29,044 bases of DNA, taken from a virus. Both the position numbers and the translations under genes were made by a program. Positions within the stretch are counted from its first letter, which is position 1, and every line of letters begins with the position of its first letter. The stretch lies in IMG/VR virus record IMGVR_UViG_3300035698_007992, positions 1 through 29,044 of that record; one strand, written 5' to 3'. Below are positions 24,391 to 29,044 of this stretch, piece after piece. Under the pieces are notes generated by a model. The model had not been told where the DNA came from, ran no database searches, and saw only the letters and a list, made by a program, of their open reading frames with translations.

Positions 24391-25383
24391 TTATTGTTGC
24401 TGTGCATATGTATACCACGGATTTCCGCTACTTACTATATATTCATCGCATCCTATATCCCAAATAGAAACCCTAGCTTTTCCGTCTATATCGTCTGAAT
24501 ATAAACCTGAAGCTGGATTGTCAGTCCCTCCATTTTTACAACCACTAGCATCACCAGAGGTTAAATGAAGATCTCCATTAGAAGAATCAGTAAAACCAAA
24601 AGTTGCACTTGTTATATCGTGTGCACCTCCTGTTGTTGTACCTAAATCAGATGCATTATAATCACTACTTGTCCATGTACCAGTATCTACTACAGCAATT
24701 AAATTATGAAATATACAATTTATAGCTTTTGTTGTTCCTGCTGATCCATAAAGACCATTATAACCAGTACTAAGTGTCACGTTATATAAATTAAGTGTTG
24801 CTCCAGCATTATGTATTAAAGAATTTGCAGCAGAAGCATTTGTCCTGTTTCCATTCCATATTACAGAATTATATACATTTACTGTCCTGGCACTATCACA
24901 ACCGAATACTCTTTCTCTATAAGTTCCATTATTTGCTGATTTTATTATGACTTTGTCTAAATTTGTAACACTACCAGATGGCAAATTATCAATATGAATA
25001 ACTTTTTGATAATTTGCATTTATAGACGTTAATTCTACTTGAAGACCAGTTAAAGTTATGAATGCATCATATAATTGTAATACATTTTGATTTGCGGCTT
25101 GTAATCGATAAGCAGCAGCATTCCATTTTCCTTTATGATCGTCTTCATTTATTACTTCAATATTATAAATAGCTGAAGTTGTCGAACCGTCAAAACTTAC
25201 AGCAGTAGTGTCAGCAGTTCCAGCACTGCTTTTAACATGGAATACAATATTATCTGTATCTGTTACAAAATCTTTTTGTTCTGCTGCTTCTGCTGCATTT
25301 AAACTATTATAAGCATTCGTCCAATCAACACCAGTTCCTGTACCAGAAGCATCTGGATCTATATATACATCAATTTGTGACAA
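24391..25383 (-). CDS. Right-handed beta-helix protein (short)
   Basis: This is a 330-residue protein. Start is TTG at 25383 with AGGAGG six bases upstream; the first 14 bases overlap the end of the longer beta-helix gene. The N terminus has VYIDPDASGTGTGVDWTNAY, the typical entry of parallel beta-helix spike proteins. Repeating strands with VNVYNSVIWNG, LNLYNVTLSTGYNG and KAINCIFHN form the coils. The end IWDIGCDEYI is like the common 'DiGAdEy' terminus. No signal peptide. Likely a tail spike or adhesin that binds or cleaves surface glycan; no catalytic residues could be assigned. Confidence 0.8.
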   Translation of the reverse strand: MSQIDVYIDPDASGTGTGVDWTNAYNSLNAAEAAEQKDFVTDTDNIVFHVKSSAGTADTTAVSFDGSTTSAIYNIEVINEDDHKGKWNAAAYRLQAANQNVLQLYDAFITLTGLQVELTSINANYQKVIHIDNLPSGSVTNLDKVIIKSANNGTYRERVFGCDSARTVNVYNSVIWNGNRTNASAANSLIHNAGATLNLYNVTLSTGYNGLYGSAGTTKAINCIFHNLIAVVDTGTWTSSDYNASDLGTTTGGAHDITSATFGFTDSSNGDLHLTSGDASGCKNGGTDNPASGLYSDDIDGKARVSIWDIGCDEYIVSSGNPWYTYAQQQ

Positions 25384-26932
25384 GGATTACCTCCTCTGCA
25401 AATTGATATGCCCCTCTATCATTAGTAGTTCTATCCACTCCAACAATATCTGTTTCATAATTACAATTGATATCTTGAGTTAATATCACACCATTTAAAG
25501 TATTTCTTATTAACTTAAAATTATTACTTATAGCATCTTCAAATATATCAATTGTGTCAATTTGATTATTTGAACCATCACCTGAAGCTATATCTATGTT
25601 ATTTAAAAAATAATTATAATCTATAATACCGTTTATCCATCTTACTCTTGCACAATTTGCCCAAATGTTATTATAAACTAAATTATTTTCAAATCCATTA
25701 CCATTAAAGCCTGCATTTGTTCCTTGTAAATTATATGCAGTATTATGATACACTCGACAATCACCTGATATTTCTCCACCATTTATAGTAACAATGCCCA
25801 TCCCAATACCACTACCGCTTTGACCTGTATTTGGATAAGTAGCAGAATAAAAGAAGATATTATTATATACTTTCCAACCCGAACCAGCTACAATAAAAGC
25901 GGTGCCCTCTATATCTTCCCATATATTGTTTCTAATGATAAAATCAGGGCAATGCCCACCTGTTTGAATACCTTCTCCATGATAAACTGCATCATTATGA
26001 TTCCGTGCTACATAACAATTTTCAACAATTCCATTACTTGAGTTATAAAAATAAATAGGTATGCCAGGAATATCATGGAAATAACATTCCTTTATTAAAC
26101 AATTATTTGTTTTAGCTTGTGAATGAACTTGGAATCCTCTACCACCACCATCGGTATTATCACAACCTTTATGTTCGACTTCACTATTCATTATAAACAA
26201 ATTCTCAAAAACTCGTCCTAAATATGTAGTATCTACAACTAAAAACAAAGAATCAATGTCTGATGTGTTTGTATAAAATTTGAATCCAAGCCAAAATGAT
26301 CCATCTATAACATAATAACCTTCATTAAATTCAAATATAGCCGTTCCAGTTGAACAAGAATCGAGTTGCTGAAATATAGCTTGTCCTTGTAAATAGTCAG
26401 TTTTGTAATCTGTGGCTGGGCCATGATCTGAAACAGTAGCTTTTTTTATTATGATTTCTTCCGTTCCATTCTCTGTATCATTAAATACTTTTGGACCATA
26501 TGCCCCAGTTGCGATATAATAAATAACACCCCTAATTAAATTATCAGGAAGAGTAGTATAAGCATTTGTCCAATCTTCTCCAGTCCCTAAACCAGTAGCA
26601 CCAGATCTGACATATTTATATATTCCTAAATATTCTTTAACTTCTTTCTTAAAAAGATTAATTTTTGTTTTATCTTTTTCTTCATACTTTCCATTTATAA
26701 AATTAAGACTTGTTATATCAATATTATATGTTCTTTTTTTTAATAATTGTGTGGGAGTTTCAAAAAAAGGAGAAATATCAGCAACTAAAGAATCATCAGG
26801 AATAGATAGAACCTTAAAAACATTTGTATTAAATCCCCTATTCTCCCAATAACCATCAGAGCGTATTTCAACAATATCACCTTTTTGATAAGTTGTCTCA
26901 TATCCTCGATTATATATTAAATATTCAGACAT
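25370..26932 (-). CDS. Right-handed beta-helix (pectate-lyase-like) protein (long)
   Basis: This 520-residue protein has an N-terminal domain of about 110 residues (YQKGDIVEIRSDGYW), then YVRSGATGLGTGEDWTNAYT, nearly the same entry motif as the neighbouring shorter gene. From about 170 to 480 there are parallel beta-helix coils with short repeats such as NNCLIKECYFHDI, NGIVENCYVARNH and IIRNNIWEDIEG, typical of pectate-lyase-like spikes. It ends NDRGAYQFAEE. It lacks a signal peptide. The extra N-terminal domain may bind the particle. Likely a spike or depolymerase; no catalytic residues assigned. Confidence 0.82.
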   Translation of the reverse strand: MSEYLIYNRGYETTYQKGDIVEIRSDGYWENRGFNTNVFKVLSIPDDSLVADISPFFETPTQLLKKRTYNIDITSLNFINGKYEEKDKTKINLFKKEVKEYLGIYKYVRSGATGLGTGEDWTNAYTTLPDNLIRGVIYYIATGAYGPKVFNDTENGTEEIIIKKATVSDHGPATDYKTDYLQGQAIFQQLDSCSTGTAIFEFNEGYYVIDGSFWLGFKFYTNTSDIDSLFLVVDTTYLGRVFENLFIMNSEVEHKGCDNTDGGGRGFQVHSQAKTNNCLIKECYFHDIPGIPIYFYNSSNGIVENCYVARNHNDAVYHGEGIQTGGHCPDFIIRNNIWEDIEGTAFIVAGSGWKVYNNIFFYSATYPNTGQSGSGIGMGIVTINGGEISGDCRVYHNTAYNLQGTNAGFNGNGFENNLVYNNIWANCARVRWINGIIDYNYFLNNIDIASGDGSNNQIDTIDIFEDAISNNFKLIRNTLNGVILTQDINCNYETDIVGVDRTTNDRGAYQFAEEVILVTN

Positions 26933-26935
26933 TCT

Positions 26936-27157
26936 TTACATAACCTCAAATACTTCATCTCTAAATTTTGTATTCAAACACACAATTTCTAAATTAACTG
27001 TTTTTAATCTTTCGTTTAATTCCAAGATATTCTTTCTCTGCTCTTCCATAACTACTGAGTTTTTTGACTTTCTCGCTCCATTTGCTTCAATCTTACGAAA
27101 CAAAGCAGTGCGTATTTTCTTTTTTTCTTCTATATCTTTAGCTATATCTTGCAACAT
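26936..27157 (-). CDS. Small helical protein downstream of small terminase
   Basis: This is a 73-residue protein. ATG at 27157 is used because AGGAG is seven bases upstream (a GTG at 27160 is next to it). It is almost fully helical and charged: QDIAKDIEEKKKIRTALFRK, then EEQRKNILELNERLKTVNLE, likely an antiparallel coiled coil. It lies 23 bases after the small terminase and four bases before the long beta-helix gene. No recognisable family. Possibly a chaperone or terminase accessory; inferred from place only. Confidence 0.65.
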   Translation of the reverse strand: MLQDIAKDIEEKKKIRTALFRKIEANGARKSKNSVVMEEQRKNILELNERLKTVNLEIVCLNTKFRDEVFEVM

Positions 27158-27180
27158 CACTTAACTCCTAACAACCTTAT

Positions 27181-27894
27181 TTATTGTAACTCCCTTTCTT
27201 GCTCTTCTTGGGGCGGTATGTATTTAGTATTATCTGGTAATTGTATTGCGCCTTGTTCTAATAGTATGTTAAGCACCTCTGCCATTTCATCATCGCTCTG
27301 CACCTTAACTACTGTAGTTGTTCTTTCTTCATTTATATTATGTGTGGTACTTTTAACACTGGCATCTAACTTCCTAGACCAACCAAACCTATTCTGCATA
27401 TTCATCATGTATAAGGTATTATTAAAATCTTTATTATGGAGATTAAGTCTTCCCATTTCCATCCACCATGCTTCAGATAACTTCTGACCTTGCTTTACGG
27501 CATATAAGAACTCAGGGTGTAACTTCATCCAGTTATGTAATGTACCCCAGCTTATCTTTAAGTCAATTGCTACTGCTTCTAAACTCTTTCCTTGACTTAG
27601 CGCTATAATAGTAGCTTTAATATGTAGCTCGGGATTGTACTTAGATGGCGCACCTGTTGTATATTCTTTTACTATAGCAGACTCTAAACATTCTAATGCT
27701 AATTCTTCTACTAATTCATTATCTATACAACTAGTATCAGGTAATCTAATATCTTTAACTTTTACTATTTCTTTAGTAGTTGCTTTCTTTTTTACTGATT
27801 TCTTTGTGGTTTTCTTTTTAGATACAGGTTTACTTTCTTTATTAAAGAGGTTTTCTATCATATTACCGAATGTATTTTTATTGCTATTTGACAC
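27181..27894 (-). CDS. terS: Terminase small subunit
   Basis: This 237-residue DNA-recognition protein starts at GTG 27894 with AGAGG upstream. A Lys-rich N terminus (KKTTKKSVKKKATTK) precedes a helix-turn-helix region: GAPSKYNPELHIKATIIALS, then LEAVAIDLKISWGTLHNWMKL, with the usual 'PSkYtPel...a..Gks...iA..L.is..Tl..W...hpeF'. Next is HPEFLYAVKQGQKLSEAWW, and FNNTLYMMNMQNRFGW with the family's 'l.N....W'. The C terminus is acidic and may contact the large subunit. It is the first gene of the leftward operon; the large subunit lies 4.6 kb downstream, an unusual gap. Confidence 0.88.
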   Translation of the reverse strand: MSNSNKNTFGNMIENLFNKESKPVSKKKTTKKSVKKKATTKEIVKVKDIRLPDTSCIDNELVEELALECLESAIVKEYTTGAPSKYNPELHIKATIIALSQGKSLEAVAIDLKISWGTLHNWMKLHPEFLYAVKQGQKLSEAWWMEMGRLNLHNKDFNNTLYMMNMQNRFGWSRKLDASVKSTTHNINEERTTTVVKVQSDDEMAEVLNILLEQGAIQLPDNTKYIPPQEEQERELQ

Positions 27895-27914
27895 AATTTT
27901 ACCTCTATTTACAT

Positions 27915-27943
27915 AATATAATAAACTATATCGGAAAAGTAAA
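27915..27943 (-). promoter_or_regulatory. Candidate promoter of the leftward late operon
   Basis: On the minus strand, TTTACT (27943-27938) and TATATT (27920-27915) are separated by 17 bases. The -10 differs from TATAAT by one base, the -35 matches TTGACA at four of six. The transcript would start near 27908, about 14 bases before the terS GTG. It is one of two identical-hexamer promoters in this gap. Read by the host sigma-70 type polymerase if correct. Confidence 0.65.
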
Positions 27944-27955
27944 GTCTTTTTTCCG
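27932..27955. promoter_or_regulatory. Inverted repeat, possible operator
   Basis: CGGAAAA (27932-27938) and TTTTCCG (27949-27955) form a 7-bp inverted repeat with 10 bases between. It covers the -35 region of the leftward promoter. A second pair, CCGTA (27953-27957) and TACGG (27979-27983), continues the CGG/CCG pattern. A repressor or activator binding site is plausible. As RNA it could also form a stem, but the A/T-rich stem and its place upstream of both transcripts favour protein binding. Confidence 0.45.
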
Positions 27956-28005
27956 TATGCCCTCGTTTTATCAGTACTTACGGAGCATTTTTTCTATGTT
28001 TTTTG

Positions 28006-28034
28006 TTTACTTTATTTGTTTGTTCTGTTATATT
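28006..28034 (+). promoter_or_regulatory. Candidate promoter of the rightward cassette
   Basis: TTTACT (28006-28011) and TATATT (28029-28034) are separated by exactly 17 bases, the same hexamers and spacing as the leftward promoter. Transcription would start around 28041, about 26 bases before the ATG at 28067, with AAGGAG (28054-28059) as the ribosome site. Confidence 0.65.
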
Positions 28035-28066
28035 AGTATTATAAAGAATAAAAAAGGAGAACAATA

Positions 28067-28813
28067 ATGACTAATTTAAAAAACTATTTAAACGATGGAG
28101 CTGATTATCAAGCTCAAAGTGTATTAGCTTATTTAAGAACACATTTAATTATAGAAGAAAGTGGGAATGACAAATTTAAAAAATACTACCCTATGATAAA
28201 AGCAGGCAGATGGGAAAATTGTCGTGAACAAGGTTATGTCTTAACGATGAATAAGCAAAGAAATGGAGAAAGATTAAATATTGCTTTCTTTGAACACAGA
28301 AATTCTGATGATTTGTGTGCATTAAGTTGGCATCAGAATACAACAAACACACCTACTATAGATACGGCAGATTTTAAAAACGAATGTTATTCTGATAAAT
28401 ATGATGTATCTTTTCGTGTTGCATATATGGAAATAATGAAAATGTGTGAATGGATAATAAAACAATTTTCAGAAGAATGGCAAAGCAATGATTCAATAAA
28501 ATGGAAGCTGAAGGATAATGAAAAGGTAAAGTTACCTAGCTTGGATGATTTATCTAACTTGGATGGTTTAGTAGGTAAAAAATGGTTTTTTAGGACTACC
28601 ACATATCACATGGTAGGCAGGGTTATAAAAAGAATTGGTGATTTTATACAACTTGAGAATGCTTTGTGGGTAGCGGATTCTGGTCGATTTACAAATGCAA
28701 TTAAAGAAGGGAAATTAAACGAAGCAGAACCAGTGGGATTGTGTTTTATAAATTTAGATTCAGTAACAGATTTTTTTCCTTGGTCACACGATTTACCAGA
28801 AAATCAAAAATAA
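28067..28813 (+). CDS. Unknown protein, two-part, upstream partner of the Ser-X repeat protein
   Basis: This 248-residue protein starts with AAGGAG eight bases upstream. It is soluble, with no signal or membrane segment. The N-terminal part (about 1-140) is mixed, with YQAQSVLAYLRTHLII and a Trp-rich helical stretch (MKMCEWIIKQFSEEWQ). The C-terminal part (about 165-240) is compact: GKKWFFRTTTYHMVGRV, then FIQLENALWVADSGRF and SVTDFFPWSHDLPE. This C-terminal block looks like a conserved domain ('GkkwffRT.tyh..Grv....gdf..le...WvadsGrf'), which I recall from phage hypothetical proteins but cannot name. Its stop overlaps the start of the repeat gene (TAATG), so the two are probably coupled and may act together. 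Confidence 0.8.
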   Translation: MTNLKNYLNDGADYQAQSVLAYLRTHLIIEESGNDKFKKYYPMIKAGRWENCREQGYVLTMNKQRNGERLNIAFFEHRNSDDLCALSWHQNTTNTPTIDTADFKNECYSDKYDVSFRVAYMEIMKMCEWIIKQFSEEWQSNDSIKWKLKDNEKVKLPSLDDLSNLDGLVGKKWFFRTTTYHMVGRVIKRIGDFIQLENALWVADSGRFTNAIKEGKLNEAEPVGLCFINLDSVTDFFPWSHDLPENQK

Positions 28814-29028
28814 TGAAAACAGCAATAAAAATCAATATGTCTTGGTCTAGATCTGGGTCTGGGTCTAGATCTGGGTCTGGGTCTGGGTCTAGGTCTAGGT
28901 CTGGGTCTAGATCTAGGTCTTGGTCTGGGTCTGAGTCTTGGCCTGGGTCTGAGTCTTGGCCTAGGTCTGGGTCTGAGTCTGGGTCTGGGTCTGGGTCTAG
29001 ATCTAGATCTTGGTCTGGGTCTAGGTAA
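28813..29028 (+). CDS. Low-complexity Ser-X dipeptide repeat protein
   Basis: This is a 71-residue protein. ATG at 28813 shares its A with the upstream TAA stop; a longer in-frame reading from 28741 is unlikely because it lies within the upstream gene. After a 9-residue leader (MKTAIKINM) come 31 dipeptides, S-X with X = G (13), R (10), W (5), E (3); the first residue is Pro instead of Ser in two. Every Ser is coded by TCT, and X is always GGG, AGG, AGA, TGG or GAG, each one or two base changes from GGG. It has no hydrophobic segment and would be disordered and positively charged. The frame is open for all 31 units and ends at TAA. Translation by coupling to the upstream gene is likely. Function unknown; nucleic-acid or phage-particle binding are possible. 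Confidence 0.75.
   Translation: MKTAIKINMSWSRSGSGSRSGSGSGSRSRSGSRSRSWSGSESWPGSESWPRSGSESGSGSGSRSRSWSGSR
28840..29025 (+). repeat. Diverged hexanucleotide repeat, 31 units of TCT-NNN (mostly TCTGGG)
   Basis: Thirty-one contiguous 6-base units with no insertion or deletion. The first triplet is TCT in 29 units and CCT in two; the second triplet is GGG, AGG, AGA, TGG or GAG. Units are in frame with the gene at 28813. Constant TCT together with variation almost only in the second triplet suggests expansion by slippage of a TCTGGG unit followed by substitution. The plus-strand triplets are largely G-rich, which also gives potential for unusual DNA structure. Confidence 0.95.
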
Positions 29029-29037
29029 AAAATTAAA

Positions 29038-29044
29038 AGAAGGA
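29038..29044 (+). promoter_or_regulatory. Ribosome binding site of a following plus-strand gene
   Basis: AGAAGGA ends exactly at the window edge, 10 bases after the stop of the repeat gene. It is a good Shine-Dalgarno sequence, so a further gene in the same rightward operon probably begins just outside the window. Confidence 0.6.

Noticed and set aside
28741-28812. Extended N terminus of the repeat protein from ATG 28741
   Set aside because: The extra 24 codons lie wholly within the upstream gene; the ATG at 28813 forms the TAATG coupling junction and is the better start.
28840-29025. Possible CRISPR-like array or tandem intergenic repeat
   Set aside because: Units are six bases with no spacers, in phase with a start and a stop codon; this is a coding simple repeat.

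Overview
The window is a contiguous piece of a tailed-phage (or prophage) genome with low GC content, standard genetic code and dense gene packing. Almost every gene from 1 to 27894 is read on the minus strand as one long late (structural) operon. Neighbouring genes overlap by a few bases (ATGA or TAATG junctions) or sit within about 25 bases of each other. The virus is a contractile-tailed myovirus: its tail module follows the gene order of phage Mu (terminator, DUF2635, sheath, tube, chaperone, tape measure, gpN, gp44, gp45, gp46, gp47, gp48), while its head uses the HK97-type set (portal, Mu F-like protein, prohead protease, HK97-fold capsid protein, gp6-like and gp10-like connectors). An M23 endolysin with holin and spanin candidates suggests a diderm (Gram-negative) host; the host cannot be named from this window.

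Layout in transcription order, right to left. 27181-27894 small terminase. 26936-27157 small coiled protein. 22546-26932 three appendage genes (two right-handed beta-helix proteins and one Ig-like fibre protein) inserted between the two terminase subunits. 21119-22531 large terminase. 18762-21115 a lysis cassette (small ORF, XhlA-like protein, M23 peptidase, holin-like protein, two overlapping spanin-like genes) plus one small unknown protein, lying between terminase and portal. 14324-18759 portal, Mu F-like head protein, protease and major capsid protein. 10427-14312 small virion proteins, connectors and tail completion. 2446-10416 tail sheath, tube, frameshifted chaperone, tape measure and baseplate. 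1-2431 baseplate wedge gp47 and gp48 and the start of a further virion protein.

At 27895-28066 lies a divergent control region. A promoter-like sequence faces each way, and both have the same hexamers and the same 17-base spacing (TTTACT / TATATT). To the right, on the plus strand, is a two-gene cassette: a 248-residue protein of unknown function, overlapped by a 71-residue protein that consists almost wholly of 31 Ser-X dipeptides coded by a diverged TCTGGG hexamer repeat. A Shine-Dalgarno sequence for a further plus-strand gene sits at the very edge of the window.

The most notable items are the Ser-X hexamer-repeat protein and its partner; a clear -1 frameshift site (T TTT TTC) that joins the tail assembly chaperone to an otherwise unannotated 49-residue extension; a 23-residue GFDxGFD repeat tail on the gp48-like baseplate protein; the overlapping spanin-like pair; and the unusual positions of the appendage and lysis modules. 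No tRNA, integrase, transposase, insertion sequence or CRISPR array was seen.
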